Below are positions 1-11,053 of a DNA stretch of 64,000 nucleotides, piece after piece (position 1 is the stretch's first letter; each line of letters starts with the position of its first letter). Origin of the DNA: Aedes albopictus (Eukaryota > Arthropoda > Insecta > Diptera > Culicidae); NCBI RefSeq assembly GCF_035046485.1, contig NC_085136.1:162809963-162873962 (forward strand), written 5' to 3'. The position numbers and the translations under genes were made by a program. The notes below the pieces were generated by a model, which was not told where the DNA came from, did no database searches, and saw only the letters and a program-made list of their open reading frames with translations.

Positions 1-1
1 T

Positions 2-1495
2 GCCATTCACCAGCTCAAAACCAACAAAGCAGCTGGTAAGGATGGTATCGCAGCTGAACTCATCAAGATGGGCCCAGAAAAGTTGGCCACCTGTCTGCAT
101 CGGCTGATAGTCAGGATCTGGGAAACCGAACAGCTACCGGAGGAGTGGAAGGAAGGGGTAATCTGCCCCATTCACAAGAAAGGCGACCATTTGGAATGTG
201 AGAACTTCAGGGCGATCACTATTTTGAATGCTGCCTACAAAGTGCTATCCCAGATCAACTTCCGTCGTCTGTCACCTAAAACAAATGAGTTCGTGGGAAG
301 TTATCAAGCCGGCTTCATCGACGGCCGGTTGACAACGGACCAGATCTTTACCGTACGCCAAATCCTCCAGAAATGCCGTGAATACCAGGTCCCAACGCAT
401 TACCTGTTCATCGACTTCAAAGCGGCATACGACAGTATCGACCGCGCAGAGCTATGGAGAATCATGGACGAAAACGGCTTTCCTGGGAAGCTGACTAGAC
501 TGATTAAAGCAACGATGGACGGTGTGCAAAACTGCGTAAGGGTTTCGGGTGAACTATCCAGCTCATTCGAATCTCGCCGGGGACTGCGACAAGGTGACGG
601 ACTCTCATGTCTACTCTTCAACATCGCGCTGGAAGGTGTGATGCGACGAGCCGGGCTCAACAGCCGGGGAACGATTTTCACAAAATCCGGTCAATTTGTG
701 TGCTTTGCGGACGACATGGACATTATCGCTAGAACATTTGGAACGGTGGCAGAACTGTACACCCGCCTGAAACGCGAAGCAGCAACGGTCGGACTGGTGG
801 TGAATGCCTCAAAAACAAAGTACATGCTGGTAGGCGGAACCGAACACGACCGGATCCGTCTGGGTAGTAATGTTACGATAGACGGGGATACTTTCGAGGT
901 GGTGGAGGAATTCGTCTACCTCGGATCCTTACTGACGGCTGACAACAACGTGAGCCGTGAAATTCGGAGGCGCATCATCAGCGGAAGTCGGGCCTACTAC
1001 GGGCTCCAGAAGAAACTGCGGTCGAAAAAGATTCACCCACGCACCAAATGCACCATGTACAAAACGCTAATAAGACCGGTGATCCTCTACGGGCACGAGA
1101 CATGGACCATGCTCGAGGAGGACCTACAAGCACTCGGAGTTTTCGAGCGACGCGTGCTAAGAACGATATTCGGCGGTATGCAGGAGAACGATGTGTGGCG
1201 GAGAAGGATGAACCACGAGCTCGCTGCACTTTACGGCGAACCCAGCATCCAGAAGGTGGCCAAAGCTGGAAGGATACGGTGGGCAGGGCATGTTGCAAGA
1301 ATGCCGGACAACAACCCTGCAAAGCTGGTGTTTGCAACTGATCCGGTAGGCACAAGAAGGCGTGGAGCGCAGAGAGCACGATGGGCGGACCAGGTGGAGC
1401 GTGACTTGGCGAGCATCGGGCGCGATCGAGGATGGAGAGCGGCAGCCACGAACCGAGTGTTGTGGCGTGCTATTGTTGATTATGTCTTGTCTTAA
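2..1495 (+). CDS. Non-LTR retrotransposon reverse transcriptase, copy A (5' cut by window edge)
   Basis: The frame is open from base 2, so the first Met (base 68) is internal and the real start lies outside the window. Numbering from that Met, RT motifs appear in order: KKGD and the NFRAIT fingers (about 35-50), YQAGF near 78, motif A FIDFKAAYD (Asp 115), motif B RGLRQGDGLS, motif C FADDMD (Asp 215-216), SKTKYM, YLGSL, then the C-terminal RWAGHVARM block. In this family one protein carries an apurinic-type endonuclease plus RT and performs target-primed reverse transcription in the nucleus. The stop is followed by a short 3' UTR ending in AATAAA and ATGT/GTGT repeats rather than poly(A), which is RTE-like. 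No break is visible, so this is the best-preserved RT domain here. The RTE clade is my inference. Confidence 0.9.
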   Translation, partial: AIHQLKTNKAAGKDGIAAELIKMGPEKLATCLHRLIVRIWETEQLPEEWKEGVICPIHKKGDHLECENFRAITILNAAYKVLSQINFRRLSPKTNEFVGSYQAGFIDGRLTTDQIFTVRQILQKCREYQVPTHYLFIDFKAAYDSIDRAELWRIMDENGFPGKLTRLIKATMDGVQNCVRVSGELSSSFESRRGLRQGDGLSCLLFNIALEGVMRRAGLNSRGTIFTKSGQFVCFADDMDIIARTFGTVAELYTRLKREAATVGLVVNASKTKYMLVGGTEHDRIRLGSNVTIDGDTFEVVEEFVYLGSLLTADNNVSREIRRRIISGSRAYYGLQKKLRSKKIHPRTKCTMYKTLIRPVILYGHETWTMLEEDLQALGVFERRVLRTIFGGMQENDVWRRRMNHELAALYGEPSIQKVAKAGRIRWAGHVARMPDNNPAKLVFATDPVGTRRRGAQRARWADQVERDLASIGRDRGWRAAATNRVLWRAIVDYVLS

Positions 1496-1519
1496 TGATG
1501 TTGAACAAATAAATGTATG

Positions 1520-2046
1520 TGTGTATCTTTGGTTTACCACGGTTTTATTAATACTGTACGGAGTAGAAAATCTGCATTTGCCCGAAAACCACTGAATCAA
1601 ATTTCAAACATCTCGTAACAATAATGACAATGTCATAGCCCGCATTTGTTGCGCAATCCACTTAATGCGACATACGTTTGTCCAAATTTGAACAGAATAC
1701 CCAGGTAACCATTAAGCACTGTTCTAAGCATAACGGTCATTTATCAGCTCAGCTTTTCAGTGCTAAAAATCTCTATGTAAGCATTCCTAATTCTTATAGG
1801 CACTATAAACAGTAAGCACTAAAATAAGCCCAGTAAGACTATATGAAGCCTACAAGCTACAAAGAAGTTTATCAGTGCTGTCACAGGGCTTGGCGAACAT
1901 GACGTTTATATCAATCAAATTGATTTCAACCAAAACAGGCTCAAGTTGGTCATGGTCATCATACATTTTAACATGAATGTTAACGGATCGGGGATCGGGA
2001 TTATTTTTGTTGTCATTCGACGAGTGTTGTTGTCATAATCATCCTA
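1520..2046. other. AT-rich stretch without recognisable gene
   Basis: No coding signal or clear repeat boundary was seen between the tail of RT copy A and the palindromic element that follows. Confidence 0.5.
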
Positions 2047-2226
2047 CTCGGCAAGCCTCGTTGGATAAATGTACGACTCGTGCTGTAAAAGTCTTCATTC
2101 TGCACCTTGTTGCGCAAACTACTTTAATGCAATGATTTTTCACAATACAACTCATTTTGGTTTCATAATGCACATAATACAAACACATGATGTCGGAAAA
2201 GTCGGCCATTATGATACAGAAATGAG
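2047..2226. mobile_element. Palindromic MITE-like element, first copy
   Basis: This stretch shares blocks, in the same order, with the element around 3.9-5.2 kb. One block starts CTCGGCAAGCCTCGTTGGAT and runs to GACTCGTGCTG; another has ACTCATTTTG, CATAATG and GAAATGAGTT. In the second copy these blocks form hairpins, so I read this as a diverged copy of the same foldback-type element. Its ends and target duplication are not clear. Confidence 0.5.
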
Positions 2227-2229
2227 TTA

Positions 2230-2660
2230 TAGTGACCATCAACTTCAAATCTCCCTCTTTCAAGTCCCTCACGTTATCGAACCACTTACAGTGTATCGAT
2301 ATCATCGGAAGATATTCCGTTATTCAGTGTCTCCAAGACGCATCAGCCGAGTGTTTCGTCAAGATCCAACTGCTCTCTTCATTGAGGCCGTTCGATAGTC
2401 AGAGAGGAAACTGCTAGTGCTGAACACCTGCTGAACATCCCAGCGGAAAATGATTTGGCGTTAATGCCTCTTGACTTGATCTATCAAATCTAGCGGTTAG
2501 TTGTCGCGTGTTGATCATACTTTTCGCTTCAATGATCATCGTTTCTAACGTTCCAAGAAGCATCCGATTCTTCGGAAATTGTTCCGCGTGGCACTTCCAC
2601 TGCTGTCGTACACTAAAACCCTCCTGATCTCATACCGCGATCCCATTTTCTGTATCGTAC
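2230..2660 (-). pseudogene. BEL/Pao integrase C-terminal fossil
   Basis: Read on the minus strand, three blocks typical of the C-terminal half of BEL/Pao pol occur in the right order: TLETMIIEAKSMINTRQLT (2554-2495; the family has an EAE..VNSRPLT-type block), ALTPNHFPLG (about 2467-2434), and WFDNVRDLKEGDLKLMV (about 2285-2235; the family has W...R.I..GDLVLI). Frameshifts and stops separate them, so this cannot encode a working protein. No LTRs were found. The assignment rests on family motif knowledge, not a search. Confidence 0.7.
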
Positions 2661-2959
2661 CTAATGTGCTTCACTTGTACAAAGCTGGCGTTCGATTTGA
2701 ATATGTCGTATGTTTGCTGTGATTCCTATGTTGATACGACTATTCTAATTGAACGCCAAGGATATTCGTTTGTAAATCAATCATGACCATCACTGATGGT
2801 TACATGCTATTGCTGTGACGTTGTCTCGCCAGTAGCTAGGTTGCTTTGGTCTTCTGCTTTCACGGGTCTTGCCGTTTTGTTCTACGGCACCAACGATTCC
2901 GTAATGCCGATTAAAAGCACTTCATTCGATGTATAATCTACGTGTCATTCTGTATCTCC

Positions 2960-3830
2960 ACTGACTTGCCTTAGGTGCGTTACATTTCTGTGGTATTTTC
3001 TTCCTGTCTGCAAAGATTGCAGCTCTGCATCCGATTTTTTCGAACTATTCATGGCCCAAACTGCTATCAAGTGTCTTCCTTTTCTATCCTCTTGGCTACA
3101 ACAATGTCCCCTTCTTTCAAAACATCAGACGCGTGGCGGTCGCGCATCGTCTTCTAGCGTTTAATCATACAATTGTCACCTTTTTCTGCCAATCACAATC
3201 TCTGGTACTTTCTGTCTCTTGTACGCTAGGCTTGACAATTTGTTCCTTAGTACTCGATCTCGTGCAAATAACGCCGGTGGCTGAATCAGGCATTAAGTTT
3301 TACATGAGCTAGAAGTTCCTTAAATTCCTGAAATGTTACTCATTCTCTCAACCGCCCCAATAGCTTGCGGCCAGTAAGGTGTGGTTTTCCGCTGTACAAA
3401 ACCGTATCCCCTGCAGAAGGGATTCGCTTGTGAATTGCGGGCCATTATCTGACCGCAACAATGTCAAAACGACTAAATGTTTCGAAAAGGGCTTGGACCG
3501 TGAGGTCTGCTGTGATTTGCTTCATCATTATTACCTCAGTAAAACGGCTAAACAATCGAGTATTACCAACATTTTATGGCCACTTGCAAGCGGTCCCAGA
3601 AAATCTCCTGCCCCCTCCGACCTCTTGTCCTCTTGTTGGGCGCACACCTCTCAACGATATGATCCAGAATCATTTCATCCAGTTTATGGTGTCACCAGCG
3701 TTTCACATGAGCCCATAGTCTCAACAAGAAATCCGAGAAAAGTTCTGAATTATTTTCCAAAATATGTCTGAATTGGTGGCGTTCGTATGTCCGCCGAAGA
3801 AATGGTTCAAAACAAGCATCGAGTTTAGAT
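2960..3830 (-). pseudogene. Ty3/gypsy integrase fossil
   Basis: Minus-strand blocks appear in family order across several frames: DFLGPLASGHKMLVILD (3608-3560, containing the first catalytic Asp), TEVIMMKQITADL through the next 13 residues (about 3545-3470), RSDNGPQFTSES (3455-3420, second Asp), TTPYWPQAIGAVERMS (3385-3340, catalytic Glu in AVER), and RNVTHLR (2992-2969), which resembles the end of the GPY/F-type tail. All three DDE residues can still be read, but frameshifts and stops lie between blocks. It sits beside the BEL/Pao fossil in the same orientation. No LTRs were recognised. Confidence 0.8.
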
Positions 3831-3914
3831 ATGGCAGCTTCGTTATACGATGAATCTTTTAACACAGGGGATATAAAGGTGTTTATGCAATTCAGTATCC
3901 TAATTTACATTTTA

Positions 3915-5231
3915 TATAACTCATTTTGATATCATAATGGCCATTTTTTCCGAACTGGCTCATTATGCAACTGAAATGAGTTGCATAATGAAAAATAGTT
4001 GTATAATGTTCATAATGCAACTCATTTGAGTTGCATTATGAACATTATGCAACTCAAATGGGTTGCATTATGGGAAAAATCATTGCATAAAATTTTGTAT
4101 GGAACTCGTTGCAAAACTAAACTGCGTAAAGGTTTCGGGTGAACTATCCAGTTCATTCGTATCTCGCCGGGGACTGCGACAAGGTGACGGACTCTCATGT
4201 CTACTCTTCAACATCGCGCTGGAAGGTGTGATGCGACGAGCCGGGCTCAACAGCCGGGGAACGATTTTCACAAAATCCGGTCAATTTGTGTGCTTTGCGG
4301 ACGACATGGACATTATCGCTAGAACATTTGGAACGGTGGCAGAACTGTACACCCGCCTGAAACGCGAAGCAGCAAAGGTCGGACTGGTGGTGAATGCCTC
4401 AAAAACAAAGTACATGCTGGTAGGCGGAACCGAAAACGACCGGATCCGGCTGGGTAGGAATGTTACGATAGACGGGGATACTTTCGAGGTGGTGGAGGAA
4501 TTCGTCTACCTCGGATCCTTACTGACGGCTGACAACAACGTGAGCCGTGAAATTCGGAGGCGCATCATCAGCGGAAGTCGGGCCTACTACGGGCTCCAGA
4601 AGAAACTGCGGTCAAAAAAGATTCACCCACGCACCAAATGCACCATGTACAAAACGCTAATAAGACCGGTGATCCTCTACGGGCACGAGACATGGACCAT
4701 GTTCGAGGAGGACCTACAAGCACTTGGAGTTCTCGAGCGACGCGTGCTAAGAACGATCTTCGGCGGTGTGCAGGAGAACGGTGTGTGGCGGAGAAGGATG
4801 AACCACGAGCTCGCTGCACTTTACGGCGAACCCAGCATCCAGAAGGCGGCCAAAGCCGGAAGGATACGGTGGGCAGGGCATGTTGCAAGAATGCCGGACA
4901 ACAACCCTGCAAAGCTGGTGTTTGCAACGGATCCGGTTGGCACAAGAAGGCGTGGAGCGCAGAGAGCACGATGGGCGGACCAGGTGGAGCGTGACTTGGC
5001 GAGCATTGGGCGCGATCGAGGATGGAGAGCGGCAGCCACAAACCGAGTATTGTGGCGTACTATTGTTGATTATGTCTTGTCTTAATGATGTTGAACAAAT
5101 AAATGTATGTATGTCGTTGCAAAACTCGATTTTTTCAGCACTCTTCGTATTTATCCAACTCGGCAAGCCTCGTTGGATAAATGTACGACTCGTGCTGAAA
5201 AAATCAACTTTTTGCAACTCGTTACATAAAT
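3915..5231. mobile_element. Palindromic MITE-like element split by RT copy B
   Basis: The left part (3915-4118) contains a long near-palindrome at 3999-4052 built from CATAATGCAACTC and its complement. The right part (5115-5231) is a second hairpin: TTTTTTCAGCAC ... TTTATCCAAC pairs with GTTGGATAAA ... GTGCTGAAAAAA. Between them lies the RT insertion, with CGTTGCAAAACT on both sides. Removing the insertion rejoins one foldback-rich element of about 0.3 kb. Outer ends and superfamily are uncertain. Confidence 0.65.
4119..5114 (+). pseudogene. 5'-truncated non-LTR retrotransposon, copy B
   Basis: The sequence matches copy A from about base 529 to its 3' tail with scattered substitutions. It starts inside the RT just before motif B, so motif A is missing and it cannot be active, although RLRQGDGLS-type motif B, FADDMD and the GHVARM block remain in one frame to 5085. 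A 12-bp target duplication CGTTGCAAAACT flanks it (4107-4118 and 5115-5126), and the tail ends in ATGTATGTATGT. A frame opening at 4063 reads from the MITE into the RT; that fusion looks accidental. 5' truncation is usual for target-primed reverse transcription. Confidence 0.92.
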
Positions 5232-5656
5232 AACTAATCTGGTAGGTTATCGTAAATGTTCCTCAAAATGGAGCCACCCATATAAAGCAACTTCGATCTT
5301 TTATCGTACTGAGATTTTATATTTTCCTATTCGAAATGTGAGTCTTCTTTTCGAAATCCAAGTTTCTTTTCCATCTCGTTCAAGTCAAAGGAAGTTGTGA
5401 TGCTTCACCAGAAGACTAGAACGGTTTAATGCTGAGTGGTCCACCATCAGCATCGGAAGCCATGATGGATATGTCACTTAAAATTTTAAAGTGGTAAATC
5501 TCAGCCATTACAGCGATTATTCGGATCACACTCTCAATGAGTGTGATAATATTTTTCAGCTGCGTGACCGCAGAATTAGCCGTTTAATATCACTTAAACA
5601 GGTAAACAATTCATACTTTTGAATAATCCAAACATCAAGAGCTTGCGAAATTCACA
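5232..5656. other. No recognisable feature
   Basis: AT-rich sequence without coding signal, clear repeat or RNA gene. Confidence 0.5.
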
Positions 5657-5659
5657 TTA

Positions 5660-6399
5660 CACTAGTTTACAAAATGAAACGAAAGTCGTGAACTTTTGTC
5701 AACGACCAAAATTTTTGAAGTACAATTTAGCCCTGATTTCGAAACCGTGCTTAAAAAAATTTTAAGTAGAGTAGTTTTTGAGTTTTAGCTCAATATCGAG
5801 TTTTACACCGTACCTACACCGTGCTACAATGAATGGAAACCGTCATCATCATCATCAATATCGAGTTTTACAACTTTTAAAAATATGGAATTTAATAAAA
5901 TTCAAATATCTTGCGTTTTGTTCAACAAATTTCAAATCTTTTTTCATAAATTAAAAGCTGAATACAATACCATTCGATCATCTGAATGCAGGTTTTGCGT
6001 CAGATTGATGAAATTCAAGATACTGGCGAGTTTTAAGGACGATCTCCCTAAATTTTAGCCAAATTTCCAAAAATATAATAAGACATGTATTTTTTTCAAT
6101 AAGAAAAAAACAATCTAAAAATTCTTTCTCAACGTTTATTTGACATATCATATGTAGGCAAGCTACAGTAAAAATTCAGCTCAATCGGAGCATTGATTAC
6201 GGAGAATGAGATGTGTGAAATGAGTGACGTTGCTTAAAAATAGAACAAAAATCGATTTCAAATCATCAACCTTGTATGGAAAGTCGAAAAAAAATCCGCT
6301 CTACTGTATTTTTTTTCTTCACGTTTTCGAACTCAGGGCATGATTCTACACCAAAAATGATCATCAGCTTACCGAGTTCAAAAATGCTGTAAACTAGTG
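5660..6399 (+). mobile_element. CACTA-ended non-autonomous DNA transposon, copy 1
   Basis: The ends are inverted: CACTAGTTTACA on the left and TGTAAACTAGTG on the right, flanked by TTA on both sides (5657-5659 and 6400-6402). Length is 740 bp and no transposase frame is present. CACTA ends with a 3-bp duplication fit the CACTA/EnSpm (CMC) superfamily; a TTA duplication would also fit PIF/Harbinger, so the superfamily is an inference. A short (ATC)n-bearing segment near 5850 is missing from copy 2. Copy 2 lies inverted at 19733-20433. Confidence 0.85.
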
Positions 6400-6402
6400 T
6401 TA

Positions 6403-6966
6403 TTATTCAAATATATGAAATCATCACTTCATCGAGTCAGTCACCCCATCCAGCAGCCATAATTGGCAACTCTGCCTCAAGTTACCTTTACGACAGCGTA
6501 TATCGCACTGAGGCTGCCGTCGGTACTGCACACATTGATGATTACTTAGATAGAGTGTTCTGTTCACTCCGTTGATGGCGAAGGCACATAAATTCATGCA
6601 TTTTGTTTGTAACAATTCTTAATTCATTATCAACTCTTCCCCTCCACTGATTAGTTGTTTTGTCAATGGACGTTCAGTTTCCAGTACTTATCGGAGTTGA
6701 TAAAGAGGGAAAGGTGTGAATGCCGGTCGTAAGAGCTCACCTCAATCGATGAATGGACTTAGATAAGTACACGTACCTGTGTGATGATAACAGCAAGTGC
6801 GATCCAAAATATGATAGGTAGTCCCCATAGTAAAGTCGACTCCCTTGTGTTGTGTTTCAATTTGTTAGTAGGTTCAAACGAATTATAACTCGTTATCACG
6901 CATCATCACGTTTCCAGTTGTGGGACCGCCACCGATGACGACTGTGGAGCCTCTGTATTGATGTTA
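6403..6966. other. No recognisable feature
   Basis: No coding signal, RNA gene or clear repeat was seen between the CACTA-type element and the inverted repeat that follows. Confidence 0.4.
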
Positions 6967-7354
6967 GTATTCGCCTTGACGGAGGCTCTCTGAGAGAATT
7001 GCGCTGTGCGTGAAATCAATTTTTTTTAACATGGGAAAGGATAGGAGCTGCATTTTCAAATGCTTCTAAAAAATTTTAAGGACTTCAGATTGAAAAAAGT
7101 GTTAATGTTTTGCAATATACTTTCAATTAGCTACATTATAACTGGTTTAAGACAAAAGTTTTTAAATCACAATGTTATGTCTATAATATAGCGTATCAAA
7201 ATCTCATTCGATAACATTAAGAACGTTTTGCTTGAAAAAATTTCTATAAAGAATTAGAAGCATTTGAAAATGCAGCTCCTATCCTTTCCCATGTTAAAAA
7301 AAATTGTTTTCACGCAAGCGCAATTCTCTCAGAGAGCCTCCGTCAAGGCGAATA
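6967..7354. repeat. Inverted repeat with about 100-bp arms
   Basis: The left arm begins GTATTCGCCTTGACGGAGGC (6967) and runs through AACATGGGAAAGGATAGGAG to about 7070. The right arm (about 7250-7354) is its near-perfect reverse complement, ending GCCTCCGTCAAGGCGAATAC. The loop is about 180 bp. It could be a MITE or a foldback duplication; no target duplication was found. Short frames across the right arm are not taken as genes. Confidence 0.85.
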
Positions 7355-8560
7355 CCTACTCAATCTACTCTCTGCGAGCTCCGGTTTACTCTTTGCTTGT
7401 CTCTGTTGATGATACTGTTCAGCGGGGTTTTTTTCATCACTCGTTCGAACTTGTTATTATTTGTTTCGGTATATAAACAGGCATTATAACAACAGAAACA
7501 ACAGAGTATGCAATACAATGACACCATTCGAAGTAATAGAGTCGCAGTCGCCAAGTGCTCTGATTTATTTTTAGAACCGTCTTTCATGAACATGTACGGT
7601 TCGTCATCATGTGTTATTCTTGGTTCTTTTTGGCAAATGGTCAACGCATGCAATCTTCTGCGTCACTGGACGATTCTATCTTGCAAGCAAATAATGACCA
7701 TTGCCATAAATCCAGTGACGAGGAATGTATCTCATTGATCCATAAATCTGTGGTTTTGCAGTGTATTGCTGCACGCCATTTAGAGTATTTTTAAAATCGA
7801 TCTATAAGTGTTGTACATCAATTGACCTTAATTTGTTTAGATTTGAGATTCCATTGAGGATCTGTACGAAAGTAATCAACATTCTGACCCAAACGACCCA
7901 TACCTACTGCTAAAGATTCTGGTTTCTAGATCGTTGTTGGTCTTCTTAGGTGTGCTGCTGTCGAGTCGAGATGATAACTGCACCCACCGCAGCACCGGTT
8001 TACCGGAATGTCAACTTTTTTTCGTCATTCGTCGAACACACGCAAACAATTTGCTGACTGATACACGCGCGAGCAAAGTTCTACCGTACGTACACGAGAA
8101 CTTGTTGCGCGTTTCACAAGCTCCTTCCATCAGTCCGCACAGTTCTCTCACTCTCTTTGCTGCAAAGCGTACCTATAGTCTGTCTGTGGGTATGTCGGTA
8201 TGTCGGTCGGTACATACGGTCGTTTGCGGCAACAGGCAACAATTTATTCGTCGCTGCCCGTTTAGTGTGTTTACAACAATCGGTTGCTTTATTATAGGCT
8301 TCGTTGACTCATAAGTAAGTAGGTGTGCATTTGAAACGAAACGACTACCCCTTTGATTTATTTATTCTCCAATGAAAATTAGAAATTTATATCGTTTCGT
8401 ATGCTGAATTTACGTCTGAAGTCGAGAGTGCAACCTTAAGGACTTCGGTGGGAACTTCGGCCGTACGCCGACAGTGAACTTTTGCTTCTAAAAACCTTAG
8501 CATCTACAGATATCTCTGTATCATCGGAAGCACTCGCTCACTCGCTGATCTACTGGAGAA
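7355..8560. other. Mostly unique sequence with a possible 5'-UTR-like island
   Basis: No protein family is recognised. Around 8120-8320 the sequence is GC-richer, has TCAGTC (an arthropod initiator-like hexamer) near 8130, GTCGGTATGTCGGTCGG repeats near 8200, and ends at a good splice-donor-like string AAGTAAGT near 8315. It could be an untranslated first exon, but nothing here decides that. Confidence 0.25.
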
Positions 8561-8582
8561 CCAATACACGTAAGCTGGGCGC

Positions 8583-9110
8583 AGCTTGGCAGCTCGATTC
8601 GGTTTGATCGCTGCTGAAGCCACAACATCAAGATCATCGTAGGAGACCTACTTACACCCTTAGGTAGCGTAGCTGACAGAATGCAGATTATCGAGCGAAA
8701 CGGGTTTACGACTTACAGTTCCAAATGACCCGGAAGAAGTGATCAAGCCCGTTCTTACTTGGCTTGATCTTCGCTACCATCCAGTTTAACCAGCGTTCGG
8801 TGCTTGAGCATTTGAAGGCCAGGGCAGAAATTGGACACCACTTGGTCACGTGGCTCAACAGGCACCATCCTCGCGAGGGATCCGTTTGTATTCCAGCCGG
8901 TATAGCCAACACCCCCATCCTGTAACCCTCCGCATGATCAAGAGATCCCTGGTCCATTCTCAAGATATACGGAAGTTCTATTAGAATCTCAATGCATCCC
9001 GCAACAGCTTTGTTCCACGAACCGACGTGTGTGCAGGACGGGAGCAGACGTGTGTGCAGACTGCAGGACGGGAACTTCTGCACAGATGAACGTGAAGTGA
9101 TTGTGAGGTA
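8583..9110 (+). pseudogene. Rearranged fragment of RTE-like endonuclease/linker
   Basis: At about 8605-8655 the plus strand reads FDRC-stop-SHNIKIIVGDL, matching YDRCPSHDVKI and VKIVVGDMNAQVG in the endonuclease of the other copies here. About 8955-9070 parallels the linker stretch around TRKFYQTLYASRNGFVPR of copy C, with substitutions. The sequence between (about 8700-8950) is not recognised. This is an old copy with an internal rearrangement and no RT core. Confidence 0.5.
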
Positions 9111-9204
9111 GAAATAGCATTTCGATGAGCACCTGAGAACAGCAAACAGCAACAAAACGTTAGTGGAAGTCGTGCCTTTACTATGGGCTCCAGAAGAAGG
9201 AAAA

Positions 9205-9300
9205 AATGCTGGCGGTGGAATCGGGAATCGAACCTATGTCCTCCATATGGCGGTCTGCATACAAAACCAAAGTGTTAACTTCAAACCTACGGGGCCAGCA
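9205..9300 (-). mobile_element. tRNA-derived SINE head or tRNA relic
   Basis: The minus strand contains GGTTCGATTCCCGATTCC, an excellent RNA polymerase III B box in tRNA context. A plausible A-box region (GTAGGTTTGAAGTTAACAC) lies at tRNA-like distance upstream, and the acceptor-like arms pair poorly. This is a tRNA-derived repeat rather than a functional tRNA. Confidence 0.55.
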
Positions 9301-10780
9301 GGTTTATTTTATTTGAGCCTTGATTTCAACCAATCTTTTGAGTCTCCAGAGAACTTTGCATTGCATTTCAGATTTAAATAATCTTGCATTTTTGGCTCAG
9401 GTTTCAGGGATTTGTTAACTATATCAAAGCCAAACCACATGGGAATATTACTTGCCTCAACTTTCCAGACAGAACATCATTTTTGTATGCAGCATCTATT
9501 ATGATCAGATGATTGCTTCTCCTAGATTAAAGAGAATAAGCCCAGCAATTCCCTCACGTCAGAAGAAAGCACTCAGAAAAGAAAAAAAAATGATCTCTCG
9601 TCTATAAACTGTTTAGCTGCTTAACTATTATGCCTAAAATTGGAGCCAATGAATAAAGGTTACCATCATCGACTGGCTGGCTGGCTACCGTTAGATAAAT
9701 TAAGACTCTTTCGCTGTTGCGTGCTAATGGTCCAGGTTAAGTGGTTGGTGGTGGTCGCGCCGCCGCGCCGGTCCGTCAAATCGACTAGAAAAAATGCAAC
9801 TCATTTCTGTTTCGTTTTTTTTTTGTTTCCCCGTCATCCTCTGAACTTTCAAAGTCACGGTCGTGTTGAGAATCCGCCAGTCAGTAGTGCGGTGAATAAA
9901 ATCTCGCTGATACGAGTAACTTTTCAATGGAGGCAGTTCAAACAAGACTGTGGAGAATTGAAACCCTGAGGCGTGACCTACGACCGGCGTAGCGTACAGT
10001 GTACTACAATTTGTTTCATATTTAACGGTAGATATTGAAGACTTTTTAATAACGTATTAACTAGTTGTCATCAAATTGATATGCATTTCAGCTTCAATAC
10101 GTTACCTGGTAAATTGGTTTCTTCCATCAATCTAGTCACGACCCATTAGAACCTTCAATCCATACATATTATTATACAATGAATTATTATTTTCGTGGTT
10201 TCTAGTATACACGATAGCTACCATTTAAACCGAACCTGATTTATGCGATACGCTGGCAGCTCAATTAAACCGGTTTTCGCTCGGTTTAATCATCTTCGAC
10301 AATTAGACGGTCTAGAATCGCCGCTGCAACACAAACGCCCCAGTCGTTTTCGGAAAATTTCCATTACGAATTTCAATCGCCTTTGTTATCAACTCGATTA
10401 CCTCATCACCAGCTATATAGGTAAACACTGTTACTCAGGACCGTCTCGGAGATACAAACTCTCTGTGTGAGTCAATAGCGCCCGCTGAGCTGAGCCTTCG
10501 TGTGTTGAGTGGCGTGGATCTGCCACCGAGAACCAGATGTATCACACGGTAATACAGGTCACATTTATACTGGTGATTTTAAAGTCACCTAATTTGAAAA
10601 TCCACAGCAAGAGGCGTTTTCCTTAGTATTTATTTGTCGGGAAACGCTAGCGTTTCTCTGGATTTGTTGCATAAAACATAGTCATAAAATCCGTACACAG
10701 CTAGTCGCGTTCGACGATTTTTACTGTTATGTTATCGTTTATCTGTCGAGCTTCAACAAAGCAACAGAATTTTAAAGTTA
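9301..10780. other. No recognisable gene
   Basis: Mixed unique and AT-rich sequence. Small open frames near 9640 and 10243 match no family I know. Nothing else was supported. Confidence 0.4.
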
Positions 10781-11053
10781 CAGTAGACGTTCGATAAGTG
10801 CAACATGTTTACAATTCAGTTACCGAATGTAATTCGCTAACTGCAACGACTGACAGACGCCAAATCGTTGTCAACTCATGTTGGCTGCCGCCAATATGTA
10901 CACAAAAATATCGCGTTGCAGCTGTAGTGCATCAGAAAAACATGGCAACGCAGTAGACATTTTCATTTTGACAGATAGCGGTGCGATAACTGAAAAATTG
11001 TTGCACTTAGCAGACTTACAGTTAAAGCGTTTGCACCAAGCGAAAGTCTACTG
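10781..11053. mobile_element. Short MITE with about 23-bp terminal inverted repeats
   Basis: The left end CAGTAGACGTTCGATAAGTG mirrors the right end, whose complement begins CAGTAGACTTTCGCTTGGTG. The interior has no transposase. The target duplication is not obvious, so the superfamily is left open. Confidence 0.65.

Noticed and set aside
978..1379. Long open frames antisense to RT copies A and B
   Set aside because: They mirror the real RT frame and are repeated wherever the RT occurs; no independent signal.
4063..5085. A genuine 340-residue protein starting in the MITE
   Set aside because: The N-terminal 18 codons are MITE sequence fused by insertion; the RT lacks motif A.
9205..9300. A functional tRNA gene
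   Set aside because: Good B box but acceptor stem and anticodon arm pair poorly; treated as a SINE head or relic.
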